A DNA stretch of 64,000 nucleotides, taken from positions 1 through 64,000 of the forward strand of contig NZ_JAIVEM010000122.1 of NCBI RefSeq assembly GCF_020404765.1, given 5' to 3'. This document shows positions 17,642 to 25,994 of the stretch, piece by piece. A program made the position numbers and the translations under genes. Each line of letters begins with the position of its first letter. Position 1 is the stretch's first letter. The stretch comes from Paenibacillus sp. BJ-4. GTDB taxonomy: Bacteria > Bacillota > Bacilli > Paenibacillales > Paenibacillaceae. The notes under the pieces are model-generated. The model had not been told where the DNA came from. It worked only from the letters and a program-made list of their open reading frames with translations, and ran no database searches.

Positions 17642-18204
17642 AGCGTGGCTGCCTCCTGTTCTACGCAAGCTTTAAGCGTTTCGCGCAGTCCCTTCACCAG
17701 ATGAAAATATGGGCTTTCCATTTTTTCCAGTGCTTTAAGCAAATGATAGGTGCCGTCTTCCAAAATCGCGACAGGCATGCGGAAGTTTTCTGTCGTCTTT
17801 GGATTTTGCACCCATTCAGCGGCATACAGAAATTCACACATGAGTGGTAGGTAATCCGGCAGCTCTCCATCTGGCATTTCAAGACCGTACATCTCATACA
17901 GAACCTTTAACTTGACTAGCATTTGTCCTCTTTCTTTTGCATCTTCGAACTTGAAGTAAGTCATATATAGTGCGCAATTTTTTTGAAAATCGAAGGTTTC
18001 CGTATACATCTCCTGAATCTCTTCCATGCTGAATTCTTGCATAAGAGACCAGTACTTGTTAGCGTGCGTATACGCAGGATGACCCGGATCAAATGATGCT
18101 TCCAGAAAAGCCGGATGAAAATCCAGCTTTTCCGGGTACATGAGTTGTTGGGCGAAAAACCCGAATGAAGGCTTGCATTCATACAGCTTCGCTACATTAA
18201 TCAC
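17638..18204 (-). CDS. narJ: Nitrate reductase assembly chaperone
   Basis: 188 residues from GTG 18204, which overlaps the narH stop; the longer frame to 18315 lies inside narH and is rejected. The TorD/NarJ-like helical fold is suggested by KPSFGFFAQQLMYPEK and YLPLMCEFLYAAEW. NarJ binds apo-NarG and allows insertion of the molybdenum cofactor before membrane attachment; it is not part of the final enzyme. It overlaps narI by 4 bases. Confidence 0.93.
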   Translation of the reverse strand: MINVAKLYECKPSFGFFAQQLMYPEKLDFHPAFLEASFDPGHPAYTHANKYWSLMQEFSMEEIQEMYTETFDFQKNCALYMTYFKFEDAKERGQMLVKLKVLYEMYGLEMPDGELPDYLPLMCEFLYAAEWVQNPKTTENFRMPVAILEDGTYHLLKALEKMESPYFHLVKGLRETLKACVEQEAATL

Positions 18205-19780
18205 GCCAAATACCCCCGTAGAAGTTTTCTTCAACCATTTGCTTGCCTGTTTTTGAAGGCTCTTCCATTCCCATTGAGCTTCCCAGGCTACAGCCGTTAC
18301 AGCCGCCAGAACCACAAGCTTCCATATTCCCTAAGGTGTCGCCGAAACCAGCAGCTCCCTGGGCGCGGTATGGATTGTCATAACTCTCTTTATGTGATGT
18401 CGGAATGACGAAGCGGTCCTCATATTTGGCAATGGCTAACAGTCGGTACATCTGCTCCGCCTGACGTGGTGTCATACCGACGCGCTCAAGACGGCTTTCA
18501 TCGAAAGATTGTCCTGTGGACTGGGCACGCATATAGGCGCGCATCATAGCCATCCGTTGCAGGGATTCCTTCACCGTAACCGTGTCGCCCGCCGTCAGCA
18601 TATTGGCAAGATACTGAACGGGTGTACGCATTTCTTCGATAGCCGGAAAAATCATATCCGGATTCTCGATCGAGTCTTTCCCTTCAAAGTAATTCATGAT
18701 CGGGCTAAGTGGCGGTACATACCAGACCATAGGCAGCGTGCGATATTCTGGGTGAAGCGGGAATGCCAGCTTGTATTCAATAGCAAGCTTGTAGACCGGC
18801 GAATTCTGAGCGGCCTCAATCCAGTCTTGCGAAATGCCGTCTTTTTTCGCCTGAGCAATTACCGCCGGATCACTTGGGTCCAAGAACAGGTCGCATTGCG
18901 CTTTATACAGGTCCTTCTCATCCTCCATAGAGGCAGCCTCCTGCACTCGGTCCGCATCATACAGCAGAACACCGAGGTAGCGAATTCGTCCAGTACATGT
19001 CTCGGAGCAGACGGTTGGCAACCCGGCTTCCACACGTGGGAAACAGAAGGTACATTTCTCCGCTTTGTTCGTTTGCCAGTTGAAGTACACTTTCTTGTAT
19101 GGACAGCCTGTCATGCAATACCGCCAGCCGCGGCAGGCTTCCTGATCCACGAGCACGATTCCGTCCTCGTCCCGTTTATACATCGCGCCCGAAGGACAGG
19201 ATGCGACACAACTTGGATTCAGACAGTGCTCGCAAAGCCGAGGGAGATACATCATGAACGACTTCTCAAAATTGAATTTGATCTCTTCTTCGATTTTCTG
19301 AATATTCGGATCAAGTGGCCCCGTTACATGGGCCCCCGCCAAATCATCCTCCCAGTTTGGACCCCAATTCAGATCCATCTTTTCGCCCGTTACTGCGGAA
19401 TGCGCACGCGCTACCGGAGAATGCTTCTGCTCTTTTGCGTTGGTCAAATGCTCATAATTATAAGTCCAAGGCTCATAATAATCTTTCATTTCCGGCATGT
19501 CGGGATTGTAGAAAATTTTGCCCAGCGCAATCTTGGACAGCTTGCTCCCTGACTTTAGTTCAAGCTTTCCTTTGCGAAGCTGCCAGCCGCCCTTATATTG
19601 CTCCTGGTCTTCCCAGCGCTTTGGATAGCCAATGCCGGGTTTGGTTTCCACGTTGTTGAACCACATATATTCCGCGCCTTTGCGGTTTGTCCAAGTTGTT
19701 TTGCACGTCACGCTGCACGTATGGCAGCCAATACATTTATCCAGGTTCATGACCATGGCAATTTGAGCTTTAATTTTCAA
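18197..19780 (-). CDS. narH: Respiratory nitrate reductase beta subunit (Fe-S)
   Basis: 527 residues. Four cysteine groups are intact: CIGCHTCSVTCK near residue 17, CEHCLNPSCVASCP near 184, CRGWRYCMTGCPYKK near 217, and CTFCFPRVEAGLPTVCSETC near 244. The Trp in the CRGW group marks the 3Fe-4S cluster typical of NarH. It relays electrons from NarI to NarG on the cytoplasmic face. Its ATG overlaps the narG 3' end by 11 bases. It ends with an extra Cys cluster (CGSGGCNGC near residue 497), of unknown meaning. Confidence 0.96.
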   Translation of the reverse strand: MKIKAQIAMVMNLDKCIGCHTCSVTCKTTWTNRKGAEYMWFNNVETKPGIGYPKRWEDQEQYKGGWQLRKGKLELKSGSKLSKIALGKIFYNPDMPEMKDYYEPWTYNYEHLTNAKEQKHSPVARAHSAVTGEKMDLNWGPNWEDDLAGAHVTGPLDPNIQKIEEEIKFNFEKSFMMYLPRLCEHCLNPSCVASCPSGAMYKRDEDGIVLVDQEACRGWRYCMTGCPYKKVYFNWQTNKAEKCTFCFPRVEAGLPTVCSETCTGRIRYLGVLLYDADRVQEAASMEDEKDLYKAQCDLFLDPSDPAVIAQAKKDGISQDWIEAAQNSPVYKLAIEYKLAFPLHPEYRTLPMVWYVPPLSPIMNYFEGKDSIENPDMIFPAIEEMRTPVQYLANMLTAGDTVTVKESLQRMAMMRAYMRAQSTGQSFDESRLERVGMTPRQAEQMYRLLAIAKYEDRFVIPTSHKESYDNPYRAQGAAGFGDTLGNMEACGSGGCNGCSLGSSMGMEEPSKTGKQMVEENFYGGIWRD

Positions 19781-22700
19781 GCCAGTTAACCTCCTTCATT
19801 TTACGTACCGCTACGTACACATCACGCTGGTTCCCGATCGGACCGTAATAATTGAACCCGTAGCTTAGCTGAGCATATCCGCCAACCATCTGGGTTGGTT
19901 TGAGATGAATTCTTGTTGGCGCATTATGACTGCCCCCGCGTGTATCCGTGATTTCGGAGCCCGGCACTTGAATATGCTTGTCCTGAGCATGGTACATGAA
20001 CATCGTTCCTCTTGGCATCCGGTGGCTGACAACTGCCCGTGCGGTTACGACACCGTTGCGGTTGTACACCTCTAACCAGTCATTGTCGGCAATGCCATGG
20101 GCCGCTGCGTCTTCGTTATTGATCCATACCGTAGGACCTCCGCGGAACAGCGTAAGCATATGCTGGTTATCCTGGTAGGTGGAGTGAATATTCCATTTAC
20201 CGTGTGGAGTCAGATAACGAAGCACCAGTGAATCCTGACCGCCCTTGATTTCCCGATCACGCGTACCGAATACCATTGGCGGCAAAGTCGGTTTATAGAC
20301 TGGCAATGACTCCCCAAACTGCTGGAAAATCTCATGATCGATGTAGAAATGCTGTCTTCCTGTTAACGTGCGAAACGGAACGAGACGTTCAATATTCGTT
20401 GTAAATGGCGAGTAGCGACGTCCCTGCTTGTTTGAACCACTGAATACCGGTGTTGGTATAACTTCACGCGGCTGTGCCGTGATGCTTTGGAACGTGATTT
20501 TTTCAGCAGCACGATCGGCCGAGATGTCCATCAGTTTAACACCGTGATCCTTTTCCGCCTCTTCATAGGCTTTTTGGGAAACACGGCCATTGGTTGCGGA
20601 CGAAAGATGAAGAATCGTATCGGCCACTTGGCGGGCTGTCTGGATTTTCGGCAGTCCGTCTTTAATGGACTCATCGTAATAAACACCGTTCAGCTTCTTT
20701 AACTCCTCATATTCCTCCGCCACTGAGAAACTAACGCCGTGCGCACCTGTCTTCCCGGTCGCCAAATTGGGACCGAGCGAGACATATTTATCGTATATTT
20801 TCGTATAATCGCGTTCTACAATGCTGAAATTCGGCATAGTTTTACCCGGAACTGCTTCGACCTCGCCCTTCGTCCAGTCCTTTACAAGACCCATCGGTTG
20901 CGAAATTTCGCCTATGGAGTCATGTCCAAGCGGTGCAGTCACAACGTCTTTATATATTCCTGGCAGATGCTCTTTGGCCATTTCCGAGAAGGTTTCGGAT
21001 AGATGACGGTAGATATCCCAGTCCGAACGGGATTCCCAAAGAGGATTCACCGCAGGATTAAATGGATGCACGAACGGATGCATATCTGTCGAGGACAAAT
21101 CTGTCTTCTCATACCAGGTTGCAGCCGGGAGTACAACATCCGCGTACAATGGGGTTGTTGTCATCCGGAAATCAAGTGCAACCACCAGATCAAGCTTTCC
21201 TTCTACATCTTCCCGCCAGACGATTTCCTCTGGTTTCTGCTCTTCGTTCGGCCGGGCAAGCAGCGCATCGGACGCTCCGAGCAGATGCTTCATGAAATAT
21301 TCCTGGCCCTTCGCCGAACTGGAAATCAGGTTGGACCGCCAAATAAAGAGTGAGCGCGGGAAGTTCTCTGCTGCTCCTGGATCTTCAACCGCGAAACGAG
21401 TCTTTTGCGATTTAATCTCTTCTACAGCGTGATTAATAATGTCCGCGTTTGATTTCTTGCCCAGCTTCGCCGCCTCTTCGGCAAACAACAGGCTGTTCTT
21501 GTTAAACTGCGGGTAAGATGGCATCCAGCCTAAACGTGCTGCCAACACATTGTAGTCTGCCGGATGCTGATATTTGACATCTCCGCCCGTCGGTGATTTC
21601 AGCGAATCCGTGCCGCTTTCTTCATAGCGCCACTGTTCTGTTGCAAAATAGAAAAATGAAGTGGCATTTTGCAATCGAGCTGGTCCCTGCCAGTCTTTGG
21701 CAAAGGCAATCGTGGACCAGCCTTCAATGGGACGACATTTTTCTTGGCCTACATAATGCGCCCAGCCCCCGCCGTTTACGCCTTGAGAAGCAGTCAACAT
21801 TACCAGGTTCAAAATCGACCGATAGATGGTGTCACTATTGAACCAGTGATTGATCCCCGCTCCCATAATGATCATGGAGCGCCCTTGGGTATCGATTGCA
21901 TTCTGAGCGAATTCCCGAGCAATCTGCACCACTACCGATGCCTTGACGCCCGTGATTTTCTCCTGCCAGGCAGGGGTATAATGCGAAGCCGCATCGTAAT
22001 AATCCTTGGCGTTATGAGGGCTGTCGTTGCGAGCAATACCATACTGACTCATCATCAGATCGTATACGGTCGCTACGAAACGTTCCGAACCATCTGCCAG
22101 ACGTACTTTTTTAGCTGGAATGACACGTTTGAACGTTCCATTACCCGAGTTATCAAAGTAAGGGAATACGATCTCTTCCCATTGCTCGTCATGACCTTCC
22201 ATCGTGAGCGCGGGCTCAACTCTCGTTCCATCTTCCCGCTCCAGGATCAGATTCCATTTCTTGCCCTGCTCCCAGCGCTGTCCCAGCGTACCGTTCGGAA
22301 CCAGCATTTCCTTCGTCGCTTCATCGTATATGACCGGTTTCCAGTCTGCATGCGGCGAAGCATCCCCCAGATCACTCGCCCGTAGAAAACGCCCACCTTT
22401 CCAGGCCCCCTCATGGGGATCAAGCAGAATCATAAATGGCATATCTGTATATTGCTTGGCATAGTTAATGAACATCGGTTCTTGACGTTCTTTATAGAAC
22501 TCATCCAGAATGACATGCGTCATAGCCTGGGCTACGGCAGCATCTGTACCTGGATTAGGTGCGAGCCAATTGTCAGCGAACTTCACATTCTCCGCCAGGT
22601 CGGGTGCTACCGACACAACCTTCGTCCCTTTATAACGTACTTCCGTCATGAAGTGGGCATCCGGCGTCCGGGTAAGCGGCACGTTCGATCCCCACATGAT

Positions 22701-23444
22701 CAGGTAACCCGCGTTATACCAATCTGAGGATTCAGGTACGTCCGTTTGCTCACCCCAAATTTGAGGAGAGGCAGGCGGAAGATCGGCATACCAATCGTAA
22801 AAGCTCAGCATTTCCCCGCCAAGCAATGAAATGAATCGTGCTCCCGAGGCGTAGCTTATCATCGACATCGCCGGAATGGGTGTAAAGCCTGCAATCCTGT
22901 CAGGACCGTACTTACGGATGGTATAAATTAATTGCGCCGAAATCAGGCGTAGAACATCGTCCCAAGCCACACGAACATGGCCACCTTTTCCGCGCGCCGA
23001 TTTGTAGAGTTTGGCTTTTTCAGGGTCTTCCACAATACTCGCCCATGCGTCTACCGGATTGCTATGCTCCTTGATCGCAGCCAGCCATAGTCGCAATAGC
23101 TTGCCGCGCATATAAGGGTATTTCACACGTAACGGACTGTATTCATACCAGGAAAATGAAGCACCACGCGGGCATCCACGCGGCTCAAATTCTGGCATGT
23201 CTGGACCGCAGGAGGGATAATCAATTTGCTGATTTTCCCAGGTGATGATGCCATTTTTAACAAAAACCTTCCAGCTACAGGAGCCAGTACAGTTAACACC
23301 GTGCGTCGTACGAATTACTTTGTCGTGAGACCAACGCTGGCGGTACACGTTTTCCCATTCTCTATTTTTTTCCTCAAGGATTGACCAGTTTCCAGAATAA
23401 CTCTCGATCGGCTTAAAGAAGTTGAGGCTGTATTTTTTTTTCAT
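19770..23444 (-). CDS. narG: Respiratory nitrate reductase alpha subunit (molybdenum)
   Basis: 1224 residues, the normal NarG length. The N-terminal FS0 cluster motif reads HGVNCTGSCSW and then CGPDMPEFEPRGCPRGASFS, with His as first ligand as in NarG. The molybdenum-ligand Asp lies in YNAGYLIMWGSNVPLTRTPD. There is no twin-arginine leader, in keeping with a cytoplasm-facing enzyme. It reduces nitrate to nitrite using a bis-MGD cofactor. The ATG at 23444 has SD AAGGAG. It is the first gene of narGHJI-nreABC and has its own NreC-type promoter. Confidence 0.97.
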   Translation of the reverse strand: MKKKYSLNFFKPIESYSGNWSILEEKNREWENVYRQRWSHDKVIRTTHGVNCTGSCSWKVFVKNGIITWENQQIDYPSCGPDMPEFEPRGCPRGASFSWYEYSPLRVKYPYMRGKLLRLWLAAIKEHSNPVDAWASIVEDPEKAKLYKSARGKGGHVRVAWDDVLRLISAQLIYTIRKYGPDRIAGFTPIPAMSMISYASGARFISLLGGEMLSFYDWYADLPPASPQIWGEQTDVPESSDWYNAGYLIMWGSNVPLTRTPDAHFMTEVRYKGTKVVSVAPDLAENVKFADNWLAPNPGTDAAVAQAMTHVILDEFYKERQEPMFINYAKQYTDMPFMILLDPHEGAWKGGRFLRASDLGDASPHADWKPVIYDEATKEMLVPNGTLGQRWEQGKKWNLILEREDGTRVEPALTMEGHDEQWEEIVFPYFDNSGNGTFKRVIPAKKVRLADGSERFVATVYDLMMSQYGIARNDSPHNAKDYYDAASHYTPAWQEKITGVKASVVVQIAREFAQNAIDTQGRSMIIMGAGINHWFNSDTIYRSILNLVMLTASQGVNGGGWAHYVGQEKCRPIEGWSTIAFAKDWQGPARLQNATSFFYFATEQWRYEESGTDSLKSPTGGDVKYQHPADYNVLAARLGWMPSYPQFNKNSLLFAEEAAKLGKKSNADIINHAVEEIKSQKTRFAVEDPGAAENFPRSLFIWRSNLISSSAKGQEYFMKHLLGASDALLARPNEEQKPEEIVWREDVEGKLDLVVALDFRMTTTPLYADVVLPAATWYEKTDLSSTDMHPFVHPFNPAVNPLWESRSDWDIYRHLSETFSEMAKEHLPGIYKDVVTAPLGHDSIGEISQPMGLVKDWTKGEVEAVPGKTMPNFSIVERDYTKIYDKYVSLGPNLATGKTGAHGVSFSVAEEYEELKKLNGVYYDESIKDGLPKIQTARQVADTILHLSSATNGRVSQKAYEEAEKDHGVKLMDISADRAAEKITFQSITAQPREVIPTPVFSGSNKQGRRYSPFTTNIERLVPFRTLTGRQHFYIDHEIFQQFGESLPVYKPTLPPMVFGTRDREIKGGQDSLVLRYLTPHGKWNIHSTYQDNQHMLTLFRGGPTVWINNEDAAAHGIADNDWLEVYNRNGVVTARAVVSHRMPRGTMFMYHAQDKHIQVPGSEITDTRGGSHNAPTRIHLKPTQMVGGYAQLSYGFNYYGPIGNQRDVYVAVRKMKEVNWLEN

Positions 23445-23482
23445 CGATGATCAACGCTCCTTAGATTCATTCGCTTACTCTC

Positions 23483-23546
23483 ATTATGTAATTCATTCAT
23501 CTCTGTTCCCATTAGGGAATGTCCTATAGCGCTATAGAAAATCCCT
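23483..23546 (-). promoter_or_regulatory. narG promoter with NreC-type box
   Basis: The plus strand reads TAGGGAATGTCCTA at 23513-23526, one mismatch from the TAGGG-N4-CCCTA reported for staphylococcal NreC. On the minus strand, 8.5 bp from the box centre, a weak -35 TGGGAA (23511-23506) and a -10 CATAAT (23488-23483) are 17 bp apart. A perfect 14-bp palindrome CTATAGCGCTATAG (23524-23537) overlaps the box, and a half-site ATCCCT follows at 23541. Confidence 0.75.
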
Positions 23547-23564
23547 CGTTCTATGGAAAGATAC

Positions 23565-23595
23565 AAAAAAGCTTCCCTCTACTAGAAGGAAGCTT
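23565..23595 (-). terminator. Terminator after modB
   Basis: On the minus strand AAGCTTCC (23595-23588) pairs with GGAAGCTT (23576-23569), followed by TTTTTTG. It ends the ric-modAB transcript before the narG promoter. Confidence 0.92.
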
Positions 23596-23606
23596 GTACG
23601 AAGTGG

Positions 23607-24284
23607 TTAATTGTTCTTTTGTCCCGTTAACAGGAGCATGATAAAGGAAATGAGTATGATAGAGCATGTCCAAGCCCAGGCCATAGGAAGATGACCAGAA
23701 TCCACCGCAACATAAATGGCTGTCGGAATGGTTTGTGTTTTACCCGGAATATTTCCGGCAATCATCAACGTAGCACCAAATTCGCCCAGACCGCGGGCAA
23801 AACCGAGTATAAAGGCAGCTTTAAAAGAAGGGAAAATTAAAGGAAAGGTAATATATCGGAAAACCTGCCACTCACTTGCTCCCATCGAGCGTCCCGCATC
23901 TTCCAAGTCACGATCAACAGAAGAAAAGCCCATTTTCAGCGTCCGATAGACAAGAGGAAAAGCCACAACTACTGCTGCTATCACCCCAGCCCACCACGAG
24001 AATACAATAGGTTCGCCAAACCATCGCTCCACCAAATGGCCGAACCCACTTTTTCGTCCAAGTAATATTAACAGTAAAAAGCCAACAACGGTCGGTGGGA
24101 GTACCAAGGGCAGCATAAGCATGGTTTCAACGACCGTTTTCCCTGTAAACGCTCCTAACCGCGACATTGACCATGCCACAAACAAGCCTAATAGAATCAC
24201 CAATACACTGGATAACAGTGCAACTTGCAACGATAATCGGATAGGAGGCCAATATTCATTCCAATCAATAGCCTGCATGCTCAC
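23607..24284 (-). CDS. modB: Molybdate ABC transporter permease
   Basis: 225 residues with five to six membrane segments and the EAA loop that contacts the ATPase (DLEDAGRSMGASEWQVFRYI). LPLVLPPTVVGFLLL and FARGLGEFGATLMIAGNIPG are typical of ModB. Its start overlaps the modA stop by 4 bases. It pairs with ModA to import molybdate for the nitrate reductase cofactor. The ATPase modC is not next to it or elsewhere in the window. Confidence 0.95.
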   Translation of the reverse strand: MSMQAIDWNEYWPPIRLSLQVALLSSVLVILLGLFVAWSMSRLGAFTGKTVVETMLMLPLVLPPTVVGFLLLILLGRKSGFGHLVERWFGEPIVFSWWAGVIAAVVVAFPLVYRTLKMGFSSVDRDLEDAGRSMGASEWQVFRYITFPLIFPSFKAAFILGFARGLGEFGATLMIAGNIPGKTQTIPTAIYVAVDSGHLPMAWAWTCSIILISFIMLLLTGQKNN

Positions 24285-25132
24285 TTCGATATGGTAAATC
24301 CATACTTAGCCATAATATTCAGAGATTCTTGCGATTGAAGGTATGCATAAAAGTCCTCAGCTTCTTGAATGTGTTTTGAAGCTTTGACAATCCCGATTGG
24401 ATACTTAACCGGTGAATAGGTTTTAGGGTCCACCTTAAAGGCGATTTTCGCCTTTTGCGTAGTCAACGCATCTGTTTTATATACAAATCCAACATCAGCG
24501 TTTCCTGTTTCCACATATTGCAGCACTTGTCTAACATCTTTTGCTTGAACCAGTTTGCTTTGTAATGTGTCCCATAGCTTCGCGTTCGTTAGCGCTTCCT
24601 GTGCGTAGTTGCCCGCAGGAACACTTTCAGGAATGCCGATCGCAACCTTCTTCACTTCTTTTTTTGTTAAATCCGTTACACTCGCGATGTTCATCGTCCC
24701 GTCTGCAGGGATAACCGCTACCAATTCGTTCGTCAGCCATGTTTGTTGCTTATTGCTATCTATTAACTGCTGATCAACGAGAGACTTCATGTTTTTGTTC
24801 GAAGCGGATAGAAACAAATCCGACGGTGCTCCTTGCTCAATCTGCTTTTCAAGCGCACCAGAGCCGCCGAAATTGAAATTCAAATGGATGTCTTTATGGG
24901 TTGACTCGTACAAAGTCTGAATTTCTTTGAGTGCATCCGTTAAGCTTGCAGCTGCCGATACGGTCAGCTCAACCGTTTGAGTCGTTTCCGAAGATGCCTG
25001 GCCTGAAGACTCGGTCTGGACCGTACTACCAGCATTTGAAGCCGATTGTTGTCCCGTACCGCATCCTGAAAGTAATAACACGATGGAAAAAACAAAAAAG
25101 AGCGCCTGGCTATGTTTAATTATTTTTTTCAT
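24281..25132 (-). CDS. modA: Molybdate-binding lipoprotein
   Basis: 283 residues. A lipoprotein signal peptide ends in the lipobox LLSGC with Cys24. The mature part has the ModA signatures AASLTDALKEI, FGGSGALEKQIEQGAPSDLF and ETGNADVGFVYKTDA. It captures molybdate outside the membrane and hands it to ModB. SD GAGGAG precedes ATG 25132. It lies 43 bases downstream of ric with no terminator between, so the same promoter probably drives both. Confidence 0.95.
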   Translation of the reverse strand: MKKIIKHSQALFFVFSIVLLLSGCGTGQQSASNAGSTVQTESSGQASSETTQTVELTVSAAASLTDALKEIQTLYESTHKDIHLNFNFGGSGALEKQIEQGAPSDLFLSASNKNMKSLVDQQLIDSNKQQTWLTNELVAVIPADGTMNIASVTDLTKKEVKKVAIGIPESVPAGNYAQEALTNAKLWDTLQSKLVQAKDVRQVLQYVETGNADVGFVYKTDALTTQKAKIAFKVDPKTYSPVKYPIGIVKASKHIQEAEDFYAYLQSQESLNIMAKYGFTISK

Positions 25133-25175
25133 TTTGTCCGACTCCTCGAAGTTAGTTCATCATTCAAGTAAGAGG

Positions 25176-25883
25176 TTAGATTATGAGCTGTGCCTGTCTC
25201 GTACGCTCGATTAATGTACAATTCTCAAGAAGAATATGATTAAAAATATCTGCTTCCAGATCCTCTAACCGCTTCAATACAAGCCGATGCGTACCACAAG
25301 CTTCCTGTACCGGCTCAAAACCATTAGTTATCAAGCGCAGCTCCTTCAGCAGCTCCACTACAGCCTGATGCTCGTCTTGCAGCTTGGATACATGTGGATT
25401 CAGCGCGTTTGCCCCTTCAACGGTCGACTCCTGTAAAAACAATTCAATCATCGGAAATATATGCTCTTCCTCATTTTGAATATGATCCGATAATTTCTGT
25501 TTAAGTAAGGTATAGAGCTCATTCACTTGTTTTAGATGTGGATACCGTTCGCCATGAACCCGCGTTAGTTTGGTTACATACGGTGTAAGCGCCGATAGTT
25601 CTTCGCGAAGTCTCGTATGATACGTATCCTGAATGTAGGTGATTAGTTCTTTGGTTTCGAGTGAAGAAGGTTGCATTTGCTTATGTTGCGCCTGACTTTC
25701 CATCACTTCATGCACCTGTGCCAGCAGTTCACTAGCATTCAGACCTCGGTTGGCTGCCGCTTCCCGAAGTGGTATTCCCCCGCCGCAGCAAAAGTCAATC
25801 CGCAGTTTACGAAACAAATCTCCCGTTTTGGGAACCTCTCTCACAATGTCTGCCACCCATGTTTCTTCCGTTAACTGGATCAT
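25176..25883 (-). CDS. ric: Iron-sulfur cluster repair di-iron protein (RIC/ScdA/YtfE)
   Basis: 235 residues. The N-terminal ScdA_N domain has DFCCGGGIPLREA near residue 30. The C-terminal hemerythrin-like domain carries the di-iron ligands in YHTRLREELSAL, VHGERYPHL, HIQNEEEHIFPMI and KLQDEHQAVVELL. The family repairs Fe-S clusters damaged by nitric oxide or peroxide, which arise as side products when nitrite accumulates. SD AGGGGAG precedes ATG 25883. It heads ric-modA-modB and has an NreC-type promoter (25925-25988). Confidence 0.93.
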   Translation of the reverse strand: MIQLTEETWVADIVREVPKTGDLFRKLRIDFCCGGGIPLREAAANRGLNASELLAQVHEVMESQAQHKQMQPSSLETKELITYIQDTYHTRLREELSALTPYVTKLTRVHGERYPHLKQVNELYTLLKQKLSDHIQNEEEHIFPMIELFLQESTVEGANALNPHVSKLQDEHQAVVELLKELRLITNGFEPVQEACGTHRLVLKRLEDLEADIFNHILLENCTLIERTRQAQLII

Positions 25884-25924
25884 TTCTGCTCCCCTACCTT
25901 GCCTTTATTTTATGTTCAGTTTTA

Positions 25925-25988
25925 ACTCTACTTCCCCTTTGAACCTGAACCAATCAGGGAACTCCCTCTTCCGCCGAAGGAAATAGCC
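25925..25988 (-). promoter_or_regulatory. ric-modAB promoter with NreC-type box
   Basis: The palindrome AGGGAACTCCCT (25956-25967) lies upstream of -35 TTGGTT (25953-25948) and -10 TAGAGT (25930-25925), with a 17-bp spacer. A second conserved element GGAAATAGCC (25979-25988) is centred 22 bp farther up. The same arrangement recurs at 29349-29412. Confidence 0.8.
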
Positions 25989-25994
25989 TTATGA

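Noticed and set aside
18509..19552. 347-codon plus-strand frame opposite narH
   Set aside because: It lies wholly antisense to an intact narH, has no SD, and its product shows no domain; a shadow of narH codon bias.
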